From Candidatus Cloacimonadota bacterium (lineage in GTDB: Bacteria > Cloacimonadota > Cloacimonadia > Cloacimonadales > TCS61): DNA of 6,619 bases. The notes beneath the pieces were generated by a model. That model worked only from the letters and a program-made list of their open reading frames with translations. It was not told where the DNA came from and ran no database searches. The position numbers were made by a program, and so were the translations under genes. Location: positions 1-6,619 of the forward strand of contig JAUVIJ010000114.1 of NCBI GenBank assembly GCA_030592835.1, read 5' to 3'. Shown piece by piece: positions 1-5,328 of this stretch (within the stretch, counting starts at the first letter, position 1; each line of letters opens with the position of its first letter).

Positions 1-1286
1 AAAGCTTTCTTATCGTATTCACGAATATCCGTGTCATCAATCCTGATCACACCATTCTCTACATCGTACAATCTTGGAATAAGATTCACCAGTGTGCTCT
101 TCCCGGAGCCTGTGGGTCCCAGAATGGCAATTGTCTCACCACGATTGACCCTGAAACTGACTTCATGGAGAATGGGTTTATCGGGATCATAACCAAAAGT
201 AACATTATCAAACTCTATCTGACCCTTCAGGTTGAGTACTGAAGTTTTATCACTGATATTTTCTGGGGGTTCCTCCAGAATTTCCTGGATTCTTTCAACC
301 GAGATCAGAGCCTTACCCATATCGGTTAATACCCGTCCCATCTGCCTGATTGGCCATAGCAACATACCTACATAGGACGTAAAAGCGAGCAATGTTCCTA
401 AAGTAATTATCCCACTTGCTGCCCAGTATGTACCCAGAATTAGAACGGTTGCAATCTGGATCAGACTAACTAAATCCGAGATCGACCAGTACCAGGCTAA
501 AAGCCAGATTAAGCGAAACGTCACATCGCGATATTCTGCGTTCTTCTTCTCAAATTTACCGATTTCAAAAGCCTGCCTTGCAAAAGCACGGACGACCCTG
601 ACACCAGTCAGGTTCTCCTGTAAAATCGTTGAAAGTTCTCCTTCAGTTTCATCCGATCGTTTGAAAGCCTTTTTTACTTTCAGAAAGAACACATAGGAGA
701 AAGTAAATAAAAAGGGAACGAGAGAAAGGGATATCAGAGTCAAGGTCACATTCATCGGCAGCATGAAAGATAACGCGAATCCCAGCATGAACAATGCTCT
801 ACCCACTTCGACCAGTTGAATTGCAAGAAACCTGCGAATCGTCTCCACATCCGATGTACACCTCTGGATCAGATCACCTGTTTTGGCTTTCACATGATAA
901 TCGAAAGGTAAACGCTGGAGATGATCATAGAGACGATCCCTAATATTTCTGACAATCGTTTCCGAAGCCTGAGCCGAAATTTTACCTTTCAGGAATATGA
1001 ATATTCCCCTCGAGATCGTCAGCAGAAAAAGGATCAAGCTACAGATCCAGATCGACTGTTCCAAAATACTCTTTCCACCCAGAAATCCGAATAAAGCTTC
1101 TATCGGAGCTTTCATCCATCCCTGAACAGATAAAGGGTTATCCCCTATTACTGAATCCACTGTAAATCTCAAGATCATCGGCCAGATAAAACGAATAAAA
1201 GTTGCCAGCGCAATTGCTGCTGTTGCAAATAAATACTGATTCCGGCTACCTTTCATGAAATCCCAGAGTATTTTTATCTTTTTCAT
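1..1286 (-). CDS. ABC exporter, fused permease and ATPase (MsbA/LmrA-like), 3' end cut by window
   Basis: This is the N-terminal 428 codons of a type IV ABC exporter half-transporter, which would pump a lipid, drug or peptide across the inner membrane as a dimer. The frame is open to the left edge. Residues 1-330 are the membrane domain: hydrophobic spans at roughly 17-40, 76-100, 160-180, 183-203, 260-285 and 288-312, with exporter landmarks DHLQRLPFDYH (121-131) and ENLTGVRVVRAF (224-235). The nucleotide-binding domain starts near 355 with the A-loop tyrosine in VTFGYDP (362-368) and Walker A GPTGSGKST (390-398). The Q-loop, signature and Walker B lie outside the window. Family members run to about 570-620 residues, so some 150-190 are missing. 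The ATG at 1284-1286 has AAGGA at 1296-1300, nine bases upstream. The substrate cannot be told from sequence. The gene is divergent from the potassium channel, behind an unusual 960-bp spacer. Confidence 0.95.
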   Translation of the reverse strand, partial: MKKIKILWDFMKGSRNQYLFATAAIALATFIRFIWPMILRFTVDSVIGDNPLSVQGWMKAPIEALFGFLGGKSILEQSIWICSLILFLLTISRGIFIFLKGKISAQASETIVRNIRDRLYDHLQRLPFDYHVKAKTGDLIQRCTSDVETIRRFLAIQLVEVGRALFMLGFALSFMLPMNVTLTLISLSLVPFLFTFSYVFFLKVKKAFKRSDETEGELSTILQENLTGVRVVRAFARQAFEIGKFEKKNAEYRDVTFRLIWLLAWYWSISDLVSLIQIATVLILGTYWAASGIITLGTLLAFTSYVGMLLWPIRQMGRVLTDMGKALISVERIQEILEEPPENISDKTSVLNLKGQIEFDNVTFGYDPDKPILHEVSFRVNRGETIAILGPTGSGKSTLVNLIPRLYDVENGVIRIDDTDIREYDKKA

Positions 1287-1388
1287 TATTTTATATCCTT
1301 ACTCATTAAAAGAAATTTTATTACATCATTTTCAATAAAATTAAATATTCCTCCTCTCCGGTCTGGAAAGGATTTTACTATGAAACTA

Positions 1389-1448
1389 CTAATATTCTCC
1401 TCTGTAAGGATTAACTAAATAGATTCCCTTAACTGCTAAATTCTGCAT
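1389..1448 (-). CDS. Short ORF, 19 aa, with strong RBS (leader peptide candidate)
   Basis: ATG at 1446-1448 is preceded at about six bases by a full AGGAGG (1455-1460, read on the minus strand), and the frame runs 19 codons to TAG: MQNLAVKGIYLVNPYRGEY. It is the last clear short ORF before the exporter, whose start lies about 100 bases further on. The peptide has no recognisable domain. The ribosome binding site is better than that of the exporter itself, which is the main reason to list it. It could be a leader peptide, a small protein or a chance ORF; a second short peptide upstream (1578-1652) shares a PYR tripeptide, which may be coincidence. Confidence 0.35.
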   Translation of the reverse strand: MQNLAVKGIYLVNPYRGEY

Positions 1449-1510
1449 AAAAAACCTCCTGTTATCGATTCCTTTACAGAGCAATTCTTTTATTATACTC
1501 TATAAGGTTT

Positions 1511-1543
1511 TCATAAATAAAATTTATTAACAAATTTAATCAC
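1511..1543 (-). CDS. Short ORF, 10 aa, GTG start (very tentative)
   Basis: An AGGAGG (minus strand, 1548-1553) is followed four bases later by GTG at 1541-1543 and the frame MIKFVNKFYL, then TGA. An ATG directly upstream in another frame reads ATG-TGA and encodes nothing. It is listed because it continues the series of strong ribosome binding sites followed by short frames on this strand; by itself it would not be called. Confidence 0.15.
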   Translation of the reverse strand: MIKFVNKFYL

Positions 1544-1576
1544 ATTTCCTCCTGATTGATTTTTCTTCCCGGGGGA

Positions 1577-1607
1577 CCTAATCGGATAGTGATCTTATCC
1601 GATAAGG
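1577..1607 (-). other. 12-bp stem hairpin without U-tract
   Basis: Arms CCTAATCGGATA (1577-1588) and TATCCGATAAGG (1596-1607) pair over 12 positions with one A-A mismatch and a seven-base loop. There is no run of T on either side, so it is not an intrinsic terminator. On the minus strand it covers the last codons and stop of the 24-aa short ORF, so it could act as an RNA structure (stalling or processing site) or as a DNA palindrome bound by a protein. The role is unknown. Confidence 0.55.
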
Positions 1608-1652
1608 CCAGGAAAAACACAATTTCAAAAGTGTTTTTAACAGTCTCAGCAT
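1578..1652 (-). CDS. Short ORF, 24 aa, directly after the terminator hairpin
   Basis: ATG at 1650-1652 has a strong AAAGGAGG eight to nine bases upstream (minus strand, near 1660-1667), and 24 codons run to TAG. The peptide begins MLRLLKTLLKLCFSWPYR, a short hydrophobic/basic amphipathic start with one Trp, and ends RIRSLSD; no known family is recognised. Its ribosome binding site sits only a few bases after the eight-U tail of an intrinsic terminator, an arrangement typical of attenuated genes, and its own 3' end is folded into a 12-bp hairpin. It may be a true small protein, a leader peptide or the remnant of a longer gene. Confidence 0.35.
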   Translation of the reverse strand: MLRLLKTLLKLCFSWPYRIRSLSD

Positions 1653-1670
1653 AATATATCCTCCTTTTAT

Positions 1671-1706
1671 AAAAAAAACTCAAGATGAGCATCTGCCCAC
1701 CTTGAG
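1671..1706 (-). terminator. Intrinsic terminator or attenuator on the minus strand
   Basis: Read on the minus strand, CTCAAGGTG (1698-1706) and CATCTTGAG (1679-1687) form a nine-pair stem around a ten-base loop, followed after no gap by eight T's (1671-1678). One pair is G-U on this strand and would be A-C on the other, so the minus-strand RNA is the one that folds. It stands just before the AAAGGAGG of the 24-aa ORF and about 385 bases upstream of the exporter start, so it can either end a short transcript from further upstream or act as a regulated attenuator. Confidence 0.7.
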
Positions 1707-1726
1707 CTTTACTATTGATACTATAA

Positions 1727-1761
1727 TGGTGGGATCAGCCTTTTAGTAGCTAACCCCACCA
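1727..1761 (-). other. Strong 13-bp RNA hairpin upstream of the terminator
   Basis: On the minus strand TGGTGGGGTTAGC (1749-1761) pairs with GCTGATCCCACCA (1727-1739) over all 13 positions around a nine-base loop. Two of the pairs are G-U and would be A-C mismatches on the plus strand, so the structure belongs to minus-strand RNA. It lies 20 bases before the terminator stem. Together the two look like a riboswitch-like or leader-type element, or a small structured RNA ending at the terminator. I recognise no known class; the TTAGCTAC inside recalls preQ1 elements but the rest does not fit. Confidence 0.55.
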
Positions 1762-1833
1762 GATTTATTTATATATATTAAATTCTTTTTCTATTAGAAA
1801 AAAAACCGCTTAATAGCTTTATAAATTGATAAT

Positions 1834-1872
1834 CTGAAGCAGGATCAGCCGCTTAAGAAGTACTGCCTTCAG
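1834..1872 (-). other. Third hairpin, overlapping a 12-aa ORF
   Basis: On the minus strand CTGAAGGCAG (1863-1872) can pair with CTGCTTCAG (1834-1842), nine pairs with one bulged G and a 20-base loop. It lies across the end of the 12-aa short ORF, so translation of that ORF would open the stem. A GGATCAGCC motif on the plus strand occurs both here (1842-1850) and inside the 13-bp hairpin (1732-1740), which could allow alternative pairings. Confidence 0.35.
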
Positions 1873-1891
1873 GTAGTCTCACAGAAATCAT
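1853..1891 (-). CDS. Short ORF, 12 aa, first of the minus-strand series
   Basis: An AAGGAGG at about 1901-1907 (minus strand) is followed by GTG-ATG at 1889-1894 and a frame MISVRLPEGSTS ending in TAA at 1853-1855; ATG is chosen, but GTG one codon earlier is equally possible. No family is recognised and no codon is repeated in the way of an amino-acid attenuator. Its end is folded into the hairpin at 1834-1872, and two more hairpins follow, so a leader peptide role is conceivable. Confidence 0.3.
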   Translation of the reverse strand: MISVRLPEGSTS

Positions 1892-1977
1892 CACTATTAA
1901 CCTCCTTTTTTTTATAATTTCCTTAGTTCAGGATACTGTTATGTTACTTTTCATTAGAGATCCATAAATTCAGTCAA

Positions 1978-2012
1978 GTTTTTTCTGAGAAAAAGTTTTT
2001 TCACAGAAAAAA
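1978..2012. repeat. Tandem 17-18 bp A/T repeat, each copy near-palindromic
   Basis: Two adjacent copies, GTTTTTTCTGAGAAAAA (1978-1994) and GTTTTTTCACAGAAAAAA (1995-2012), differ at a few positions. Each copy is an imperfect palindrome, and the pair can also form one long stem with one mismatch. It lies between the divergent genes and could be a protein-binding site or a curved-DNA element; it is also simple enough to arise by slippage. Confidence 0.5.
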
Positions 2013-2038
2013 TGAACTCAAAATCGAGATTTGTATTG

Positions 2039-2061
2039 TGCAAATTGCATGCCATAGGCAT
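2039..2061. promoter_or_regulatory. Two abutting small palindromes, possible operator
   Basis: TGCAAATTGCA (2039-2049) and ATGCCATAGGCAT (2049-2061) are two perfect short inverted repeats sharing one base, about 190-210 bases before the channel start. Such paired palindromes in a divergent spacer can be regulator binding sites. Nothing identifies the regulator, and short palindromes are common in AT-rich DNA. Confidence 0.2.
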
Positions 2062-2190
2062 AATATGTTACAGGAGAGGTAATTACAAATAATTCTTCCT
2101 TTTACAAATCAGCTATGTGTCCGTTGATGACACTCTATTGTACAATTCCGAACAGGTTATCATAAAACTTTATGCCTTATTATAAAAAAC

Positions 2191-2219
2191 TTGCAAAACT
2201 AAAGGCGATAGATTTTACT
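2191..2219 (+). promoter_or_regulatory. Weak candidate promoter for the channel gene
   Basis: TTGCAA (2191-2196) and TTTACT (2214-2219) each match four of six sigma-70 consensus bases with a 17-base spacer, and would start transcription about 20-25 bases before the TTG start codon. Other AT-rich hexamers nearby would serve as well, so this is only a suggestion. Confidence 0.2.
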
Positions 2220-2249
2220 GGATAAAGATATATTATTGGAGATAAAAAC

Positions 2250-3404
2250 TTGAGAAATCTTTTCAAGATCCGGACCCGTTATCTACTCAGGAATCGCAAT
2301 GTTTTCCTTTTGTTAAAAAATATCGGTATTCTTCTAATAGTAGTAGTAGCCGGAGCAATTGGAGTATTATTTTTTGAATATAAAACCGGGATCATTAAAA
2401 ATTTATTTGATGCAATCTGGTGGTCACTTGTTACAATAACCACAGTTGGTTATGGTGATCTTTATCCAGTAACCTTCTGGGGCAGGATTATCGGAATCGT
2501 ATTTATACTGCTTGGCTTCATCGTTTTTTCCACTTTTACAGCTTTTATTGCCAGTAATTTCATTGATAAGAAAATTAAAGAGAGGAAAGGTTTGAGTAAT
2601 ATCAAGGGAAAGAATCATATACTGATAGCAGGTTGGAACAATGCCTCTGAGAAAATTCTGGATTTTATTCAGAAGAACAGTCCTAAACAATCTATTTCGG
2701 TTGTTCTGATAAATGAGCTGGAAGAAGGACCGATTTCCTCACTGCAGAACAAATATCCCGATCTTGAGATAAAGTTCATCAAAGGAGATTTCACAAATCT
2801 GGAGATCATGCTGAAGGGCAATGTTACCGTTGCCAGGCACATAATTCTTTTATTCGATGAAAGCAAACCGAATACAACCCCTTCGGATGAACGTACTATC
2901 ATAGCAGCTCACAATCTCTATGACCTGAAGTTGCAGGGACTGATTAATATACAGTTGAAGGATAAAAAATACATACCTAATCTCAGGAGAGAAAAGATCA
3001 AGAACATTATTGTCTTTGATGATGTGGGAGGAAATCTGCTGGCAAATGCAACTGTCCATCCCTCGGTTCCGGATTTCATTCAACAAGCCCTGAAATACCA
3101 GGACGGTAAGGGATTCAAAGAAGTTGCTATTCCGGGTGAATTCATCAGTAAGACTTTCCTGGAAACAGCCAAACATTTCAAGAAGAACAACAACTTTATC
3201 CTGGTAGGTATAGTGACTATCCAGCCGGATTTTTCCATTGAGAATGTCCTTTCCGATGATACTTCGAGTATAGACAGGTTTATCAAACAGCAGTTCGAAC
3301 TTTCCGGAAAGAGAATGTCGGTTAAAGAGCCGAAGAGCAGGATCAAGATCAAACCTGATGATGATTATATCATTCAGGAAACTGATAAAGCCATTGTATT
3401 GTGA
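2250..3404 (+). CDS. Two-TM potassium channel with RCK (TrkA-N/TrkA-C) domain, MthK-like
   Basis: This is an inner-membrane K+ channel subunit of 384 residues, expected to work as a tetramer. TM1 spans about 24-44, the pore helix 52-64, the selectivity filter is TVGYGD (65-70), and TM2 spans about 78-104. A cytoplasmic RCK region follows: the Rossmann start HILIAGWN (123-130) has the GW form seen in MthK instead of the NAD-type GxGxxG, and a GD (179-180) marks the next strand. A C-terminal TrkA-C-like part (about 285-384) ends in the typical PDDDYIIQETDKAIVL. RCK rings gate on Ca2+, nucleotides or other ligands; which one applies here is not visible. Start: TTG at 2250 with GGAG at 2238-2241, eight bases away; the next in-frame Met (187) is too late, so the TTG is well supported. 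The stop TGA overlaps the Shine-Dalgarno of the next gene. Confidence 0.93.
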   Translation: MRNLFKIRTRYLLRNRNVFLLLKNIGILLIVVVAGAIGVLFFEYKTGIIKNLFDAIWWSLVTITTVGYGDLYPVTFWGRIIGIVFILLGFIVFSTFTAFIASNFIDKKIKERKGLSNIKGKNHILIAGWNNASEKILDFIQKNSPKQSISVVLINELEEGPISSLQNKYPDLEIKFIKGDFTNLEIMLKGNVTVARHIILLFDESKPNTTPSDERTIIAAHNLYDLKLQGLINIQLKDKKYIPNLRREKIKNIIVFDDVGGNLLANATVHPSVPDFIQQALKYQDGKGFKEVAIPGEFISKTFLETAKHFKKNNNFILVGIVTIQPDFSIENVLSDDTSSIDRFIKQQFELSGKRMSVKEPKSRIKIKPDDDYIIQETDKAIVL

Positions 3405-3406
3405 GG
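3402..3406 (+). promoter_or_regulatory. RBS overlapping the channel stop codon, sets the CNBD start
   Basis: TGAGG contains the channel's TGA and is followed by ATG-ATG at 3409-3414. The second ATG is five bases away, the first only two, so 3412 is the better start. The frame stays open further back to an ATG at 3358, but that start would overlap the channel by 47 bases and has no ribosome binding site. The arrangement suggests translational coupling. Confidence 0.6.
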
Positions 3407-3411
3407 TTATG

Positions 3412-3900
3412 ATGGATCTGAATTTCCTGAAAAAAGTATCTTTATTCTCAACTCTGACTAACGAAGAATTGAAGATCGTCGCCGGTAAATTAAAAATAGT
3501 CAAATGCAAACAAGGTGAAGCAATTATAACAGAAAAGGAAAAAAGTGATAAGTTATATATACTCTATTCCGGTTCAGTTATGGTTTCCAAAAAAATGACG
3601 ATGGTTGACGAGGAAGAGACCCTGGATAAAACTTTTACTGTAATAAAATCAAATGATTATATGTTTTTCGGTGAGATCGGATTGCTCGGTTACAGAAAAA
3701 GAACTGCTGATGTTATTGCTAAAACTCCGTGCGAATTTTTTTCAGTGAACCAGAAAGATTTCATGGATATAAGTAAGAATCATCCTGAAATAGGTTTCAA
3801 GATTTTGCTGGAAGTGTCCTGTAAACTTTCCCAAATCCTGGAAAAGACTAATGAGGATGTTCTTAAACTCACGACAGCTCTGATATATGCCTTGAAATAG
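3412..3900 (+). CDS. Stand-alone cyclic nucleotide-binding domain protein
   Basis: This 162-residue protein consists of a single CAP/CNG-type cyclic-nucleotide-binding domain. It opens with a short helix MDLNFLKKVSLFSTLTNEEL. The beta-roll follows, with GEAIITEKEKSDKLYILYSG (35-54). The phosphate-binding cassette has FGE at 86-88, IGLL (89-92) and the phosphate-contacting Arg97 followed by Thr98 in RKRTADV. A C-terminal helix covers about 122-150. The key Glu and Arg are present, so cAMP or cGMP binding is plausible. There is no helix-turn-helix as in Crp/Fnr regulators and no membrane span, so it is not a transcription factor in the usual sense. An insertion-like acidic stretch (MTMVDEEETLDK, 62-73) extends a beta-turn. 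It starts seven bases after the channel stop, which suggests it binds or gates that channel from a separate chain (inference). No terminator follows. Confidence 0.88.
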   Translation: MDLNFLKKVSLFSTLTNEELKIVAGKLKIVKCKQGEAIITEKEKSDKLYILYSGSVMVSKKMTMVDEEETLDKTFTVIKSNDYMFFGEIGLLGYRKRTADVIAKTPCEFFSVNQKDFMDISKNHPEIGFKILLEVSCKLSQILEKTNEDVLKLTTALIYALK

Positions 3901-3940
3901 CACTAATTTTCTCATCAGCAAATTAAATTTTAATTAATAA

Positions 3941-4601
3941 GCTGCTGAAATTTTTAATCCAGATAATGCAGTACTAATAATCCTAAAAAACTTGCAGTTG
4001 CTGTTGCAGAAGATATCTCCACTATCAAAGCAGTGAATATGGCTATGGAAAGAGGGTCGATCCAACCATTGTTTTTCGGAAATGCAGAAAAGATAGTTAC
4101 AATAATGAAAAATCGGCAAATGATCCGGACCGATTTACAATCAGCAATACACTTGATCCACTGAAAGCCTGTTATCAGGCCATGAATGCAGTTTCCACAG
4201 GAGAGGCGGTTTTTTTGATGAAAGGAATGGTGAGTACAGGAAAATTATTACGAACTGTTCTCGATAAAAAATACAACCTCAGGACAGAAAATCGTATGAG
4301 CCTTATTTCCGTTATCGATCTGAAAAAATTGGATAGAATAATAATCATCACCGATCCTGGAATGAATACCTACCCGGATCTTCAAATCAAGAAACAAATT
4401 ATCGAGAATGCAGTCAGATTCATGCATTCCATCTACATAGAAAATCTTAAAGTAGCAGTTCTAGCTGCTATCGGGTATGTCAATGATGAAATGCCCTCTA
4501 CTCTCGATGCCACTCTGCTAACCAAACTGTGTACCAGAAATCAGATCAGAGGATGCATCGTAGACGGACCTCTCGCTCTTTCATCTCAACTCCTGTTATA
4601 A
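3941..4601 (+). pseudogene. ptb: Decayed phosphate acetyl/butyryltransferase (Ptb-like)
   Basis: Intact relatives transfer an acyl group between CoA and phosphate, making butyryl- or acetyl-phosphate. Three pieces lie in different frames. A possible N-terminus AAEIFNPDNAVLI starts at 3941. A clear segment LAVAVAEDISTIKAVNMAME starts at 3991 and runs to GNAEKIVTI near 4101, with a stop at 4162-4164. The third piece starts near 4104 and includes ACYQAMNAVSTGEAVFLMKG, the Ptb-typical IITDPGMNTYPDL, NAVRFMHS, AVLAAIGYVNDEMPSTLDA and IRGCIVDGPLALS. The middle break is a one-base type frameshift near an A5 run (about 4098-4112). After GPLAL the sequence loses all similarity and stops at 4601, so about 80-90 residues of the roughly 300-residue family are missing. 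A Glu usual in LAAVE is Gly here. No start codon or RBS is clear. It begins 40 bases after the CNBD gene and is probably a former operon member. Confidence 0.82.
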
Positions 4602-4818
4602 GTTTTCGGTCAAACTTTTCCAGGACGAGGCAGATAATTCGTAATTCGTAATAAGTGATTAGCAAAAGATACCTTTCGAAAGTTTTCCCTCATCTTTTCT
4701 TCGTAAGTCTTTCGTAAGGTTTGGTTAAGAAATAGTAATTCGTTAGAAGTGAAAGAAATTCTACGAAACCTGGAGTCAACGACAAGGCGACGGGGCGAGG
4801 GAGCGACAGCGAGAAAGA

Positions 4819-4896
4819 AGACGAAAGTCGGCAGACAGAAATAAAAGAAAATTATGAATTTTTTAAATTTTAAATGTTGAAATGAAAAACGTGATT
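4819..4896. repeat. Imperfect direct repeat, copy 1
   Basis: First copy of a duplicated segment of about 78 bp. It starts AGACGAAAGTCGGCAG and ends in a 26-base block identical to copy 2. An internal 17-base block (AAAGAAAATTATGAATT) is identical as well. The copies are offset by about 120 bases, so a spacer of 42 bases lies between them. Confidence 0.7.
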
Positions 4897-4938
4897 AGCG
4901 ATCCATCAGCGGAAACGAGAAAGTAGACTGAATACGGT

Positions 4939-5015
4939 AGACGGGAGTCAGAAGCCAGGAATAGAAAGAAAATTATGAATTATGAATTATAAATGTTGAA
5001 ATGAAAAACGTGATT
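4939..5015. repeat. Imperfect direct repeat, copy 2
   Basis: Second copy, starting AGACGGGAGTCAGAAG. The first part has several substitutions against copy 1; the last 26 bases (4990-5015) are identical to 4871-4896. The middle AT part differs: here ATGAATT is repeated, while copy 1 has a T-run, suggesting slippage after duplication. Confidence 0.7.
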
Positions 5016-5037
5016 CGTGATTTATAAATAATAACAG

Positions 5038-5093
5038 CCTTCCGATTTTTATCTTACAGAAAAAATCACCATAAGAAAAATCGGAAGGTTTTT
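5038..5093 (+). terminator. Rho-independent terminator, plus strand
   Basis: CCTTCCGATTTTT (5038-5050) pairs perfectly with AAAAATCGGAAGG (5076-5088); the stem continues as CTTA/TAAG after a two-base bulge. Five T's follow (5089-5093) on the plus strand, and no T-run follows on the minus strand, so it ends plus-strand transcripts. The nearest upstream frame on that strand is the broken Ptb, 440 bases away, so this is probably the terminator of the channel-CNBD-Ptb transcript or of an unannotated RNA. Confidence 0.75.
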
Positions 5094-5251
5094 CAATCTT
5101 GGTTCTAGTTACCCCGCTGATTAGCAAGTAACAAACATTATGTTCTGGATTGGCTTCTGTCTCCTGACTTACTTTTTTTAACTTAACCTTTCCAGCTTTA
5201 TACCAATTATCCTTACTCCAAAAACCCTGAACCTTACACCCTAAACCCTAT

Positions 5252-5271
5252 ATCCTAGATCCTAGATCCTA
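5252..5271. repeat. Short tandem repeat ATCCTAG, nearly three units
   Basis: Two full units and a six-base third unit of ATCCTAG follow a run of CCTGAACC/CCTAAACCC-like words (about 5224-5251). A related degenerate CCTAAAACC/CCCTAAACC block lies at 5453-5498. These look like slippage-prone intergenic filler. Confidence 0.6.
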
Positions 5272-5305
5272 TTAAAAGACAGGTTTCGGAAAGTTGTTAA
5301 ATTGA

Positions 5306-5328
5306 GGTTCAAGTTGCAAACTTGAACC
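5306..5328. repeat. Perfect 10-bp inverted repeat with 3-base centre
   Basis: GGTTCAAGTT (5306-5315) and AACTTGAACC (5319-5328) are exact reverse complements around GCA. There is no adjacent T-run, so it is not a standard terminator. It lies about 180 bases beyond the porin's own terminator and may be a protein-binding palindrome, an end of a small repeat element or an extra transcription-stop hairpin. Confidence 0.6.

Larger units (their letters stand above)
1287..2249. other. Divergent intergenic spacer without a normal-sized gene
   Basis: About 960 bases separate the two divergent genes and I find no ORF of normal length on either strand. The half nearest the exporter (1287-1910) is organised on the minus strand: five CCTCCT motifs (AGGAGG on the minus strand), four short ORFs, three hairpins and a U-tailed terminator, all listed separately. 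The half nearest the channel (1911-2249) is very AT-rich and holds a tandem palindromic repeat (1978-2012), two small palindromes (2039-2061) and a weak plus-strand promoter candidate. No tRNA, tmRNA, SRP RNA or riboswitch class that I know was recognised. A minus-strand TTGACT at 1972-1977 could be a -35 box, but no good -10 sits at 16-18 bases from it. Confidence 0.8.

Noticed and set aside
1338..1356. Fifth AGGAGG of the spacer (1350-1355) as the RBS of another short ORF
   Set aside because: The first usable start codon is TTG 14 bases away and gives only four codons; closer starts would have to be ATA or ATT.
1727..1761. preQ1 riboswitch
   Set aside because: Only the TTAGCTAC word is similar; the long 13-bp stem enclosing it and the lack of the A-rich tail with CTAA pairing do not fit preQ1-I, and nearby genes are not queuosine genes.
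3358..3411. Longer start for the CNBD protein at ATG 3358
   Set aside because: It would overlap the channel gene by 47 bases, the added residues resemble no CNBD extension, and a Shine-Dalgarno stands exactly before 3412.
2424..3509. Several minus-strand ORFs of 77-219 codons across the channel gene
   Set aside because: They are antisense to a gene with clear K+ channel and RCK motifs, have no recognisable domains and lack good ribosome binding sites.
3934..4119. 61-codon minus-strand ORF across the Ptb remnant
   Set aside because: It is the antisense shadow of the plus-strand Ptb segment with its LAVAVAED motif.
4182..4601. 139-codon ORF taken as a complete small gene
   Set aside because: Similarity to Ptb continues upstream of its ATG in the same frame and then in another frame, and the C-terminal part of the family is missing, so it is a fragment.
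4819..5015. CRISPR array
   Set aside because: There are only two copies, imperfect along much of their length, and no further regularly spaced units or cas genes are present.
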